A DNA stretch of 64,000 nucleotides from Symsagittifera roscoffensis (lineage: Eukaryota > Xenacoelomorpha > Acoela > Convolutidae). Below the pieces are notes generated by a model. That model saw only the letters and a program-made list of their open reading frames with translations, was not told where the DNA came from and searched no databases. Below, piece after piece: positions 1 to 12,340 of the stretch. The stretch's first letter is position 1; every line of letters starts with the position of its first letter. The translations under genes and the position numbers were made by a program. The DNA lies in the NCBI RefSeq assembly GCF_963678635.1, contig NC_087063.1, forward strand, positions 70,391,617-70,455,616, in the 5' to 3' direction.

Positions 1-741
1 CAATTTGCAACGATTTTGTAGTTTGAGTTCAATAAAACAAGCAGTTTTACCAATACTCTTGGCAGGTTATTATAGTTATGTGCATACTCGGCTGGTCACA
101 TGCAGATTAAGAGATGAATCCCTCGAGGGAACAGAGTTTTGTTAATGTGGTCTGAAAAAAAAATACCAGTTGTTTTAATTAAACAAAACCAGTTGTTTTA
201 AATAAAAAAATTTTCAGTTAGTTTGTGCGTTAATACAATGTAAAAATTGTTTTTCAAAATTGAGTTTTGGCTCAAGATAAGTATAAGTTCTTTCCTATAC
301 AAGATGCAAATATAAAGTTTATGTGAAATTCACTTTTTGTGTTGGTTTGCGAAATTTGAAGTTTTTAGTAGATAAAACAGTTACGAGCTAAAATGTGATT
401 TTTAGCCGCATATAGTTATATATATATGCTTGTATTTACAATATCGCAAGTATCTGCATACATTTTCCGCTAAAATAATTTGTAATTTACTACAAATTGT
501 TCAAACAAACGTAAGCTAATCGTATTGTTCCGACTTTCGAAGAAAGAGAGGCATAGGCATATATGGGCTCGGGTGGTATTTTTTATTCAGACCACATTAA
601 CAGAACTCTGTTCCCTTGAGGGATTGATCTCTTAATCTGCATGTGTCCAGCCGAGTGTGCACACAACTATAATAACATGCCAAGAGTATTGGTAAAACTG
701 CTTGTTTTATTGAACTCAAACTACAAAATCGTTGCAAATTG
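1..741. repeat. Inverted repeat, ~168 bp arms (1-168 and 573-741)
   Basis: Positions 1-168 read in reverse complement at about 573-741, with roughly nine mismatches, around a spacer of about 400 bp. The left arm may continue beyond the window. The right arm lies inside a TTGTTCCGAC-type element (525-920), so the left arm is probably the remains of a second, oppositely oriented copy. No coding signal is seen. Confidence 0.8.
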
Positions 742-920
742 AATTGAGAGAGATTATTGGTTTTATTAACACCATACACGACTCAAACTGTAACACTTAA
801 TTTGTGATATTGTTAGCCTAAATTTTATAATTTTGCCAATATTTAAATTACCAAATTATCTGAGACCAAAAAAAGGCAGTCGGAACAGTCAGAGCTCTGC
901 CTTGATACGAGCAGTTTTGT
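525..920 (+). mobile_element. TTGTTCCGAC-family 1 non-autonomous element, variant copy
   Basis: It starts TTGTTCCGACTTTCG and ends with the GGCAGTCGGAACA block followed by a short tail ending GCAGTTTTGTTA, as in the five other copies of the family. The interior differs from those copies and holds one arm of the inverted repeat with 1-168. No ORF of note. Confidence 0.65.
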
Positions 921-1317
921 TAGCCATATTACATCTTGTTGACTACGACAATTTTCCTTGTTTCAAAAAGTTGAATAATTGTATTTTGTGTATTTTGAAC
1001 AACTGAGCATTTTGTAAAAAGTAAGCGGATTACGCCAAAAGGCTAGAAAATATTTTGTCATTGAATCCTCAAAACTTCTATTTTCAATGATGTTTTCGTG
1101 TTTGCGTAACCCAGTGACAGGCAGCTAAAATATATAAAATATCGTATTATATGAGAACACCGTTTGGCCTGGTAATAAAAGGATGCTTTTTTATTAATTC
1201 CATTTTAAGCAAAACATTGTGAGGACATTGATTTCCGAATTTTTATTTCCGAGTTTTTTCGCTACAACTACTAACACATACAAAATTTTAACCTTTTTTA
1301 AAGTGTTCTGTGCAACG
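921..1317. other. Intergenic AT-rich DNA
   Basis: No gene, RNA or repeat boundary recognised here. Confidence 0.5.
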
Positions 1318-2046
1318 CTTTTGCTTATGTATGAAATTGAGGATGAGTTTGGTTAACGCTGATGAGTTTCTTCATGTCTACTGAACCATGATTGGTACTG
1401 CGACACGAAACGATTGTAATAGACAAAAAGCATGAAAAAACTGATAATTTTCAAACTGATAATTGTGTATAAATATGCTTAGGTAATTTCAAATGCATGG
1501 CAGCAAATCTTTGCAAGCTGCGATTTGTCGCAATAAGAAAAATTATAATTTGTCACAAGGAAGTTTAAGCAAGGTTATTTGCACAGTAGTTTCGGAAACA
1601 TTCAATTAAAAGTCAATGGCTACTCGGCTGTTGTGCATTCATGAATCATTTTTTTATTACTTGCAATATGCTTGCCGACGAATTATCGCTTCTTAAAACA
1701 CTGGCAATTGTCTCCTGCGACCAACTGTCGCTTGGTACGAATTGTCGCTTCACGCTCGCAATCGGTTGGACTCCATTGAATTTTAAACAAAATTTTGAAG
1801 TCAGTTGGACCTATTGAGTATTTTTTATTTTTACCAACTCAAACATGAACTCCAATTTGTCTTTTTTCTGACCCCATGAATAAACAAAAATGACAGGTTA
1901 TACTGTTTTTGATTTCGAACTATATCCAGTTAAACTTGCCACATCTCTCGTTAGGGATCCAGACAGGAAATCTTGGGATCACCGGGCTCTAACAAAATCT
2001 TCAACATCACCGAGCAATCTTGACAACCAGGCTTTTACAGATCCCG

Positions 2047-2254
2047 GCTCTTTTTCCTTATCCCCCCCCTCACCTCACATAAGTATAGACTTCATGGTGT
2101 AACGAGTGGTTTTACAAGGTTGAGTATGAAGACTAAATATGTTTGTCAGGGCCTAAATAGTCCGTATGCCAAATTTGATAACAATCCGACAATCTGAACA
2201 GAAAAATTACTCTAAAAAATTTGCAGGTGGGGGGGGGGAAGGAAAAAGAGCCCA
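2047..2254 (+). mobile_element. Homopurine-end MITE, copy 1
   Basis: Left end GGCTCTTTTTCCTTATCCCC, then ACCTCAC; right end GCAGGT, a G run, then AAGGAAAAAGAGCC. The ends are inverted repeats made almost only of pyrimidines (left) and purines (right). About 205 bp, no ORF. Confidence 0.65.
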
Positions 2255-2949
2255 GATCCCGAGGTTTCTTGTTAAGGCTCCTGTCAAGAAAAAGCTTTCA
2301 CGACTGCCGCTATACGCCCCCCTCCCTAAAAAAGCCTGAAACCTAGGTTTTTCAAGATACTGACAGGTTTCTTTGCAAGCTTATAATGTAAAAAAGAAAT
2401 GATTTGAAAGCAGAGTAAATATTTCTAACTTGCCAATACTTATGTATGAAATTGAGTATGAGTTTGGTTAACGCTGATGAGTTTCTTCATGTCTACTGAA
2501 CCATGATTCAATTAAAAGTCAATGGCTACTCGGCTGTTGTGCATTCATGAATCATTTTTTTATTACTTGCAATATGCTTGCCGACGAATTATCGCTTCTT
2601 AAAACACTGGCAATTGTCTCCTGCGACCAACTGTCGCTTGTTACGAATTGTCGCTTCACGCTCGCAATCGGTTGGACTCCATTGAATTTTCAACAAAATT
2701 TTGAAGTCATATGGACCTACTGAGTATTTTTTATTTTTACCAACTCAAACATGAACTCCAATTTGTCTTTTTTCTGACCCCATGAATAAACAAAAATGAC
2801 AGGTTATACTGTTTTTGATTTCGAACTATATCCAGTTAAACTTGCCACATCTCTCGTTAGGGATCCAGACAGGAAATCTTGGGATCACCGGGCTCTAACA
2901 AAATCTTCAACATCACCGAGCAATCTTGACAACCAGGTTTTTACAGATC

Positions 2950-3163
2950 CCGGCCCTTTTTCCTTATCCCCCCCCCCCTCACCTCACATAAGTATAGACT
3001 TCATGGTGTAACGAGTGGTTTTACAAGGCTGAGTATGAAGACTAAATATGTTTGTCAGGGCCTAAATAGTCCGTATGCCAAATTTGATAACAATCCGACA
3101 ATCTGAACAGAAAAATTACTCTAAAAAATTTGCAGGTGGGGGGGGGGGAAGGAAAAAGAGCCC
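2950..3163 (+). mobile_element. Homopurine-end MITE, copy 2
   Basis: Same element as at 2047-2254, carried along by the tandem duplication. The C and G runs differ in length by one to two bases between the copies. Confidence 0.65.
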
Positions 3164-3450
3164 AGATCCCGAGGTTTCTTGTTAAGGCTCCTGTCAAGAA
3201 AAAGCTTTCACGACTGCCGCTATACGCCCCCCTCCCTAAAAAAGCCTGAAACCTAGGTTTTTCAAGATACTGACAGGTTTCTTTGCAAGCTTATAATGTA
3301 AAAAAGAAATGATTTGAAAGCAGAGTAAATATTTATAAATTGCCAATACTTGTAAATAATCAATTACTCAAATTAATACCAGTACAAATCAGAAACGAAA
3401 TTTTACAAAGTTCTTGCAGCAGAAAATAGACCTTGAACGGAATTTTTTCT

Positions 3451-6136
3451 CTATTCTCCAATTAGATCGAATAACTGTTTAGGGTATTTTTCCTTCATTT
3501 TCTCCACCCAGGAGTCAAACTTTTCAGTCTGCTCGGCTGAGAAGTGATTCTTCCAATCACCCGAAATTCCCTTTCGCACAAAATCATCTTGACCTCCGCA
3601 AATGGTAGTTTTCCTCATTTTTTCTACATTTGTCTCGACCTTGACTTTTGATATGAGCTCATCGGTGACTGGTATTTCCAGGAACTGAGCTAACTTGGTC
3701 ACGTTGTTTTCGAAATTGCTCAGCAATTGTTCATACGTGATGATGATGCTTCTATTTGCGTTCCGGTTGCAGAAGTCTAACCATTCGGAGTTGTATCTAA
3801 AAATGAAATTTTCAGTGTTGGAAATATTGAACAAGCCGTTTTCTTGATGTTTTTCAGGAACTGAGCTTTAAATAGTTATTTGTTCCGACCATTGATAACG
3901 GGGAGGAACTTTGTATTCGGATGTAGTTTAGTTTTTTCCACGCAAAATCAGGCGTTACAAATAATTGTCGGACTGGGTTGATTTATATATCATATTGAAG
4001 CCCTTTTAGTCGTGATTCAAACAACATTAGAAAAACTTTCAAGAATTTTTCCCAGTGTCGAGAAAAACTTGATTTTTGGTCTAATTTCGAGCTAATAAGG
4101 TGACCGTATGTGCTTACAAAAGCTTATTTAAGCTTAATTTCAGCCGTGAAAACCTAATTTTATTCCGGCAAAGGTAGTTTCTAGAGTTTTTTAGCGCAAC
4201 TTTGGGAATAAAAAACTTGAAAGTTTGAAGGAAAAAAAATTGAAGTTTTTAAGCAACCCCCGTTGCTGCTGGAGCCTCCCCTGCTCTAACATTTCAAAAT
4301 TTTTTCAAATTATTTTTCGTTTCTTTGGTCATTTTTCTTCAAAAACTGTTTTCCAATTGATCTATTTGGCTCTTTTCCGGTTCCCCCCCCCCTTTCCAAT
4401 TCAATTATGAGAAGTCTATTTAACGTTTTCATAATGCAAGGAAATTTGGCGTGGTGAACCAATCGACAATTCTGAACAGATTTGTTCTTCATACTTTACA
4501 GCATAAAATTACGCATTTAGCCGTAATAACACGTAAAACAAATATAAAACTCGGTATTTTGAAATGGGGGACTGGAAAAGAGCCATCTTTTTACTATGAC
4601 TGTCAAATATGCCTAAATTTATTTTTTTTGTTCAGATTTTTTTATCACATGCAGAAAAAAAACGACACCAATTTGTAAAAATTTTTTGGGCTCTTTTTCC
4701 TTTCCCCCACCTGCAAACTTTTATATTTGAAGTTACCGTTCAATTTGTCCGATTGCCATGAAAATTGGCATGTAGACTAATTAGGCCATGAAAAACATAT
4801 TTGGTCGCAATAATTAACCTTGTAAGACCGCTCGTTAGACCATAAAATTCATGTTTGAGTGAGGTGGGGGGGGGGGAAGGAAAAAGAGCCATTTTTTGGA
4901 TTTTTGTAAGACTGTGGTCGGAACAGTCTGTGCTACTTGCACAGTAACCGGTTATCCTTGTTACTTTATAATTTTTTTCTAGTGAACAACATCCGCCTTT
5001 AACTTCGTTATCAGATACAACACTTGCTACTTGCACACCATGGAGCAAAATTTATCAGGATATCAGTCTCACCCAACATTTTCTTATTGTGAAGATGCAT
5101 TTATCGTGAAGATGCCAATCTTGGGCAAAACTATCGAAAAACACCAATCATAGATCAAAAAGTTATAAAACCTCTTTGTTGTTGAGGTGGGCAAATCACA
5201 TTTGTTGATAGAAAAACTAATGGCCCTTTAAACATATCCCCCCCCCCCCCACCTCACGCCAGTTTCAACTTATTAGTGTAGCGAGTGGTTTTCCGAGGTT
5301 GAGTATGAAGACCAAATATGTTTGTCATGGCCTTTTTAGTCTGTATGTAAATTTTCATAACAATTGGAGAATGTGGTCAACAAATTTACATGTAAAAATT
5401 GCAGGTGGGGGAGAAAAGGAAAAAGAGCCAATTCGGCGTGATGAACAAATCGACAACTGTGAACATATTTGTTCTTCATACTTTACCGCATAACATCACG
5501 CATTTAGCCGTAATAACACGTAAATCAAACATAAAACTCGGTATTTTGAAAAGGGGGGAAACTGGAAAAGAGCCAAATGTTTTTTTACCTGAACCAATGG
5601 CCATTCATCACGCATCCTTCCAGAAACATCTCGAAGAAAGTGTCGAAGTCGAAGTTGAACTTAATTGTCGTGTCGTTCTTATTGAAATGGAACAGACTCA
5701 CGAGCACGTCTCGTGGATTACGTAACACATAGATCACTTTTCCGAACTCGTCAACACTTTTCGGCGCTACTGACAGGGGAACGTGCGTTTTCACAAACCT
5801 CGGAGGTTCTTTTGCGAGAGCTTTGTCGTATCCACAATAATTTAAATTTTCGTGGAAACAGTTCAAATCCAAATGAGGAAAATGCTCGAAAAGGTCAAAA
5901 TTTTGATCCGAAATTGCTTCAGGGCCAAACTTCAAGCCGGAAACAATACGCTGCGTGAAAGTAGTCCCACTTCTTGGGTAAGTCGCGAGTAGGGTATCTT
6001 TGGGGTCCCAAGGGAAATCGGGGATTTTCTTCATGTAATCGCGGCCGTAGAAATTGAACATGAGAAATCCGTTTGCTAAATACTCGCCCTCGACTTTTTC
6101 AAATCGATGATTCGTTTCGGTAATTTCAATTGCCAT
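3451..6136 (-). CDS. Cytosolic sulfotransferase, SULT1-like, two exons
   Basis: Transfers sulfate from PAPS to a small acceptor (phenol, amine, alcohol or steroid; substrate not readable from sequence). Exon 1 is 6136-5589 and exon 2 is 3796-3451. The donor is CAG|GTAAAA and the acceptor TTTTTAG|ATAC; phase 2 joins cleanly to give 297 residues, the usual family length. The PAPS 5'-phosphosulfate loop reads TYPRSGTTFTQ near residue 52, the 3'-phosphate motif RNPRDVLVSLFHF near residue 138, and the C-terminal RKGxxGDWKxxF motif is intact in exon 2 (FVRKGISGDWKNHF). The ATG sits in a favourable CAAAATGG context. No signal peptide or membrane segment is seen, consistent with a cytosolic enzyme. 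The 1.8 kb intron is full of small transposable elements. The gene appears intact; I am confident of the family, not of the substrate class. Confidence 0.92.
4367..4582. mobile_element. Homopurine-end MITE, second subfamily
   Basis: Ends GGCTCTTTTCCGGTTCCCC and GGGGGACTGGAAAAGAGCC are inverted. The interior differs from the first subfamily, but its right half recurs at about 5432-5577. Confidence 0.6.
4688..4890 (-). mobile_element. Homopurine-end MITE, inverted diverged copy
   Basis: GGCTCTTTTTCCTTTCCCCC at the left and G-run AAGGAAAAAGAGCC at the right. The interior is a diverged reverse copy of the module at 2047-2254. Confidence 0.6.
5221..5432 (+). mobile_element. Homopurine-end MITE, diverged copy
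   Basis: A run of 12-13 C then ACCTCAC at the left; GCAGGTGGGGGAGAAAAGGAAAAAGAGCC-type right end. The interior aligns to the 2047-2254 module. A half copy of the second subfamily follows directly to 5577. Confidence 0.55.
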
Positions 6137-7632
6137 TTTGGATCGATAATTGTACTTATTTTAGCAAAGGTTTGATAATTCAGATACTGAGCGACCTGCA
6201 AATAAATCAATGACAGAAGTACACAAACCTTTGATAACGAGTAGTTGTTTTGGTGAACACTGACCTATGCGTAGATCTATATTGAGAAAACTCACGCTTT
6301 GCAGTAAATATAATTTTTTCTTTATATAATGTTAAAAACAATTTCGTGCTGTTTTGCTCTGATTTTGAAGCAACAAAAAAGGAATTAGTGTAGAATGGTG
6401 GCTTGATTAAACCTCTTTTCAGTTTCATAACTGAAAAAAAATGATTGTTTATGAAACAATTCAAAAGTATATTGCTTATCATTATACTAACAGGTGCAGG
6501 ATATTAGTATATTGACTATTGGTTTTTAAAGCATCCTGCACTTAAAAAGCTGTGTTATCCGCAGCTGAGCCGAACTTAAGATTAAAATTGACCTTTTCTG
6601 GAACGGCTGCAAGTTCTGAAAACGATTTTCGAGCGTTTTGATCTACCTCACCATCAAAAAACGAAGCAGGGTTAAAAAACGGATTTCTATTGATTGGTCT
6701 GATTCTTAAATTTGCATGATATGGATATCTATCCAAGTTTTGCTCAAATAAAACTGATAAAATGAGAACCAATTGCTTTAAAAAGATTCAAAAAAAACAC
6801 ACAAAAAAGAGGTAGGGACAATTAAATTAATTTCTGTGCAGATCGGACACTAGATCACTCTTCAAATAATTTCAAAATGAATATCGTTGAAGAAATTTTA
6901 ATTGAGACTAAACAGTCTTAAGACAACCTAATGCATCAAATAAGAGATAATTAAATGATTGATTACTTTAGCAACTACTTAAGCGACTTCTTTAACAAAC
7001 TGTTTTAGTAATAAAGCATTGAGGCATTCAGAAATCATTGAATCAAAAATCGTTTGTTATAATTAAACTAAAGCAATTAAAACAAGAAAAATGCACATCT
7101 GAAATTTATTTTCAAATTCAATCCTTAAAAACCTGTTAAAAAGATGCAAGAAAAATGAAAAATAAAGTTCGAAACTTAATTTTTTCTCGAATCCATCATT
7201 TTCTTTTTTATTTGGAGAAATAGTTCGTGGATTGACCAATAAGTTCTGGATAAAATGGTATTTAATAGAAAGTTCTCACCTTCAATGGTAGGTTAAAATA
7301 CCTTCTGTGCTTGGTCAAATTGGTGCTCTTTTGATAAGTTTTATTTTGTTAGGCACAACTTGGAACAATTTCATTTATTTTCCACCTGATGAAGAAGAAT
7401 ACAGAAAAAAAGAGTTCCGGTGATTCTTTGTCTGAGCAGTTTCTAAAGTTTCAACCAGCTGTCTTTTTGATGAATTTTCCACATACAGTATAAAATGTAC
7501 AGAACACTCGAGTTCAAAAAAGAAATTATTAATTCAAAGATGACAATTTTTGCAAAACAATGGGGGTGGGGTTATAATAAAAAGCGATACTTACCAGATT
7601 GTCTAACAGCGTAATGTAGGCAGCAAAATAAT
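6137..7632. other. Intergenic, upstream of the sulfotransferase gene
   Basis: AT-rich; should contain the sulfotransferase promoter, but no clear TATA box is seen near the ATG. A 76-codon open frame on the minus strand (6542-6772) has no ATG start and no recognisable domain. A 9 bp inverted repeat GTGCAGGAT/ATCCTGCAC sits at about 6493-6542. Confidence 0.4.
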
Positions 7633-8170
7633 ACAAGACTGTTCGTATCGGGGCGAAGCCATGAATGTTCCGACTGCCTTTTAAGGTTTATGGAGCAGTA
7701 ATAACATTAAAAAATTCAATGAAATAAAACAAAATGGAAAAAAAATGTTTTCTAAAAGTTGAAATTTTAAAATAAAAATCATCACCCCACACGCCATATA
7801 AAGTACAAAAGGATAGATTTCGCTCCTTGTAACAAACCGATTATGGCAAATAGGCTTCTTTTAACCAATTTGGAACGATTTCTAAGATGGATTAACTCTC
7901 CTCTCCGCTTACGCGTTAATAACGCGAATTATATCGCGCGTTAATTGTCCCAAATTGGCCAAAATGGCAATCTTTAAATCCCCATAACTTTACGAGAAAA
8001 AGATCACAGGTGAAATATCTTTCCAAATTTGAGCTCAGGACAACAATACCTTTCGAATGATAAAAAAAAATCCGTCAAAAATGGCTAGTTAAAAAGTCGA
8101 AATTTGTCTGAAGGAAAAAAAACCCACCCCGAGCACAAATATTCCGTTACTTTCGTATCGAAAGTCGGAA
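7633..8170 (-). mobile_element. TTGTTCCGAC-family 1 element, copy A
   Basis: Starts ACAAGACTGTTCGTATC and ends CGAAAGTCGGAA. It contains the family's ACGCGTTAATAACGCG and CCCATAACTTTACGA blocks. It abuts copy B head to tail. Confidence 0.75.
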
Positions 8171-8171
8171 A

Positions 8172-8691
8172 AACAAGACTGCTCATATCAGGGCGAAGCC
8201 TTGAATGTTCCGACTGCCTTTTAAGGTCTATGGAGCATTAAAAACATGAAAATTTTCAATGTAATAGAAAAAAAATTGAAAAAATTTGAGATTTAATGTA
8301 AAAACATCCCCCCACACGTCATATTAACTACAAAGTGATAGATTTTGCGCCTATTAACAAATCAATTATGGCATAAAAGCATCCTTGAACCAATTTGGAA
8401 CGATTTCTAAGACGGATTAAATCTCGCTAACGCGTTAATAGCGCGAAATTTATCGCCCTTTAATTGTCCCAAATTGGCAAAAATGGCAGTCCTTAAACCC
8501 CCATAACTTTATGAAAAATGATCACAGGTGAAATATCTGTTCAAATTTAAGCTCAGGACATCAATTGTTTTCGAATGAAATTGAAAAATTCCGTCAAAAA
8601 TGGCTAGTTAAAAAGTAGAAATTTGTCTGAAGAAAAAAAACCCACCCCGAGCACAAATATTCCGTTACTTTCGTATCGAAAGTCGGAACAA
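8172..8691 (-). mobile_element. TTGTTCCGAC-family 1 element, copy B
   Basis: Same termini and internal blocks as copy A, ending CGAAAGTCGGAACAA. Directly adjacent to copy A in the same orientation. Confidence 0.75.
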
Positions 8692-10190
8692 TAACGCGCA
8701 ATGAGTTTCTGATTGAATTGAGGCAAACTAGTTGATCCAAATATTGCGTTGCGGAATGATAACATATCATTTATCACATTTTCAATTTATCATTTTTGAT
8801 CACTTTATCAATATTTATAACGAAACCTACTTCAGATACCTCGTCCATCAGTCGGAACGTTGTGTTTGTATCAGTATGTTGCCTCGATACAATTTTTCTG
8901 GCCAAATATCAGTCTTTAACATTGTCGTGGAAACATAAGTTTTCGGGAACTTAATGGAAGCTTTGACAAAAAAAATTGCATGACAGTTATACCTACCAAT
9001 ATAAGTTATACAGTGCTGATTTAAATTATCCGGACAAAACGAACAAAACTTGAATTTTCAAACGCATTTTTCTCAAATTGGGTTAAGATTAGACAAAAAG
9101 TGAAGAGAACAAAAGTTGCTTAGAATTTTATCAAAATTATTATGGTGCAATTTTTTCTCCGAAATTCTCAACCAAAATTTTAACCCAAAAATGGGTAATT
9201 TTGGCTTTTTTCAATTAATCAAGAATTACACTGAAACTACTTTTTTAATTGATGAGAAACTTATATCACAAGAAGCCTCCTACATAGCCCAGCAAAGTTG
9301 ACCCAGCAAATGACAAATACAGAAAAATTTCAAAAATCAGACAAAAGAAAACAAAAGAATAAAGTTCAATTTTTTTGACCAATTTTAAGGTTGGTTGAGA
9401 CATAGAAGATTGTCTTTGAGAAAAAAAAGATCACTGATTCATGATTTTTCAAAATTAAAGAGTTTGCTGAGCAAAGTTGTCAGCTGTTCAAATTTAGCTT
9501 AAATAATGCTTCCGCATAAACAAGCGTTTTCACTATTATTTTTTTTCAAAGTAAGTTTATCAGGCTAGCTCGCGCAAAACCATAACAGTACAGCCATGTT
9601 TTGAGTCGAACGCTCAGCAAGACACTTAGCAACAACTACTTAGTGCCAATGAACAGCCATGCTTCCAATCGTCAAGCAGACATTCAAAAACTTATATCTT
9701 TTTCAGTGAAAATGGATCTCTAAACCAAGGAAGAAGAGAGATGAGAGGAAGAGAGAGAGAGAAAAAAGAGAAATGTAACATTGGACTGTACAGTGTACTA
9801 CAAAAAAGGCGATAAGAATGATAAAAATGAAGAAGATTGCAAAAAATTATTAGAGAATCCCAACATAAGTGTCCAAATTTGATGAAAACATAATTTTAAA
9901 AGTTCGGAAATCCCAAAAACGCGTTCCAGTATAGTAAAAGTTTATTTATTGCGAACAAAACAAAAGTTCGAACAAAAGAACGCACGCTGATCTTAACTCA
10001 TTGAAGTTTTTCTTTCTTTTGTCAGAGTCTAAAACACAAAAAAAAACCGGAACCAAAATGTAACAATAATCCAAGTTTTATAGAAACCTCTGATCAACCT
10101 TTTTACAAATCTAAAAATACAACGGCAGGTCAAGTATCCGAAAAAAGGTATTAGCCCTAAATGACAGCCAATTCTAAGTAACAAAATAAA
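8692..10190. other. Intergenic AT-rich DNA
   Basis: No gene seen. A stretch near 9706-9795 (GGATCTCTAAACCAAG, a GA-rich tract, then ACTGTACAGTGTAC) recurs inverted near 11440-11590, suggesting the ends of an old element. Short open frames here lack coding character. Confidence 0.4.
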
Positions 10191-10670
10191 ACAAGACCGC
10201 TCGTATCAGGGCGAAGCCTTGAATGTTCCGACTGCCTTTTAAGGTTTTATGGAGCAGTAAAAACATCGAAAAATTAAATGTAATAAAAAAAAATGAAAAA
10301 ATTTTTCTTCTAAGATATATTTAGCTCCTTTTAACAAATCAATTATGGCAAATAAGCTTCTTTCAACCAATTTGGAACGATTTTAAGACTGATTAAATCT
10401 CCGCTTACACGTTAATAGCGCGAAATATATCGCGGGTTAATTGTCCCAAATTGGCCAAAATGGCAATCTTTAAACCCCCATAACTTTACCAAAAAAGATC
10501 ACAGGTAAAATATCTTTTCAAATTTGAGCTCAGGACAACAATAGCTTTCGAATGATATAAAAAAAATTCCGTCAAAAATGGCTAGTTAAAAAGTCGAAAT
10601 TTGTCCGAAGAAAAAAAAACCCACCCCGAGCACAAATATTCCGTTACTTTCGTATCGAAAGTCGGAACAA
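10191..10670 (-). mobile_element. TTGTTCCGAC-family 1 element, copy C
   Basis: Starts ACAAGACCGCTCGTATCAGG and ends CGAAAGTCGGAACAA. A truncated start of a further copy (ACAAAACTGCTCAGATCAG) follows at once. Confidence 0.75.
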
Positions 10671-10690
10671 CAAAACTGCTCAGATCAGAG

Positions 10691-11636
10691 AAAATACCTT
10701 CTATTAAAGCTTTCTGAATTTTACCACGCTCATACGCATTATGGAACACACACAAAAAAACAATAATATTAGCGTCTGGCAGCGTTTGGCTCAAAGAAAA
10801 TTTTTGTCACAGTCAAATTTGGAATGATTAAATTTGCCAGTTACACTTCATCAGAAATGAATATGTTGCGCATTATTTATCCCAAACTGTCAATTTTTAA
10901 ACCTCATAAGTTTGCAAAAAAATCAAAAAAATGTCATTTGTTTTAGAAAATTACTTTAGAGCTTGAGACAATAACCTTCAGATCGCAATAAAATTTTACA
11001 AAAGCACTTAATTAAGCAGTCGAAAATTGTTTAAGTAAAAAACTCAGCCCAGACAAAAGCAATCCGTCGGTTTCTTTGAAAGCTGTAACAAAAAACTTGA
11101 TTAACAATAGATTTTTTCAGATAAACTCAGAATCACTCAAAAACTTTGTTCAAATTTGCAACTCAATTTTTCAGGCTCTTAAAAACAGATCAAATGGAAA
11201 TATAAATATGAGTAAATTATTCAATTCACCAGATTAAATGACTGTTTTTGAGGCTGTTGTGGGTTTCTCATGCTGTTGAAAATTAACATCGAAAGTTGAA
11301 AGTTTTTAGTTAGTCAAATTGATTTGAAACGTAGTTTAGACCTGAAGCTTGAACCTAATACTTGAAATCTAAGCAAAATTAACAAAAAAGAAAGCAATAA
11401 AACGCTTTAAAGGAAATTTTTAATACGTTTAAAACGTACAATGTACTGTTCAGTGTTCCATTTATCTTTTTTTACTCTTCTTCTCATCTGTGTCTCTGTC
11501 TGTCTGTCTGTCTTTATGTATATATGTTTTTTTACTCACTCTCTCTATCTACTTTTTCCCTCTTCTTGGTTCAGAGATCCATCTTAAGAGGTTTTGCAGA
11601 GAAAAATATTCAGCTGGACCATTGAAAGCATGCTTA
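10691..11636. other. Intergenic AT-rich DNA
   Basis: No gene seen. A (GTCT)n-like tract lies at about 11490-11515. Confidence 0.4.
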
Positions 11637-12171
11637 TTGTTCCGACTTTCGATACGAAAGTAACGGAATATTTGTGCTCGGGGTGGGTTTTTTTTCTTCA
11701 GACAAATTTCGACTTTTTTATTAGCCATTTTTGACGGAAGTTTTTTTATTTCATTCAAAAGGTATTGTTGTCCTGAGCTCAAATTTGAAAAGATATTTTA
11801 CCTGTGACCATTTTTGGTAAAGTTATGGGGGTTTAAAGATTGCCATTTGGCCAATTTGGGACAATTAACGCGCGATATATTTCGCGCTATTAAAGCGTAA
11901 GCGGACATTTAATCCGACTTAGAAATCATTCCAAATTGTTTGAAAGAAGCTTATTCGCCATATTTGATTTGTTAGAAGCAACGAAATCTATCCTTTTTTA
12001 CTTTATATGGCGCGTGGGGGGATTATTTTCATAAAAAATAATTTAAATTTTAGAAAAAAAATGTTTTTCATTTTTTTATTATATTTAATTTTTTAATGTT
12101 ATTACTGCTCCATAAACCTGAAAAGGCAGTCGGAACATTCAGGGCTTCGCCTTGATACGAGCAGTCTTGTT
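11637..12171 (+). mobile_element. TTGTTCCGAC-family 1 element, copy D
   Basis: Forward copy from TTGTTCCGACTTTCGATACG to GATACGAGCAGTCTTGTTA. Near both ends lie short self-complementary stretches, CTTTCGATACGAAAG at the left and GGCTTCGCC at the right. Confidence 0.75.
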
Positions 12172-12340
12172 AATTTGTATCAAATCAATTTTGTCAATTG
12201 TCCCGCTTGAATCAATATATGGCTGTTTTCATACGATTGTGTACAGGCGAGCTAGATTAAGTTAGAACTTAAATTGAGAATTAGAATAGCGGAAACGGTC
12301 GATTAAAGCTTAAATGTAAGTACTTTTTGTTTTTTCCTTG

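Larger units (their letters stand above)
1318..3357. repeat. Tandem duplication of a ~0.9 kb unit
   Basis: The unit beginning near 1324 recurs from about 2441, giving two nearly identical direct copies; shared sequence after the indel is offset by 905 bp. Copy 1 carries about 206 bp (roughly 1393-1600) that copy 2 lacks, and the junction in copy 2 falls at a short ATT shared by both edges, as expected for a microhomology deletion. Each copy contains one small homopurine-end element. Short open frames at 1890-2102 and 2796-3011 are the same repeat read twice, not genes. Confidence 0.85.
3880..4962 (+). mobile_element. TTGTTCCGAC-family 2 element with nested MITEs
   Basis: It begins TTGTTCCGACCATTGATAAC and ends with GGTCGGAACAGTC followed by a tail holding a CTGTGC/GCACAG hairpin and ending CCTTGTT. 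The same termini bracket the copy at 22288-25818. Two homopurine-end MITEs (4367-4582 and 4688-4890) are nested inside. It lies in the sulfotransferase intron. Confidence 0.7.

Noticed and set aside
1890-3011. Two 70-codon frames with nearly identical proteins
   Set aside because: They are the same tandem-duplicated repeat, the identity follows from the DNA duplication, and the C-terminus lies inside a MITE.
6542-6772. 76-codon minus-strand frame near the sulfotransferase
   Set aside because: No ATG at its start, no domain, no splice context I can support.
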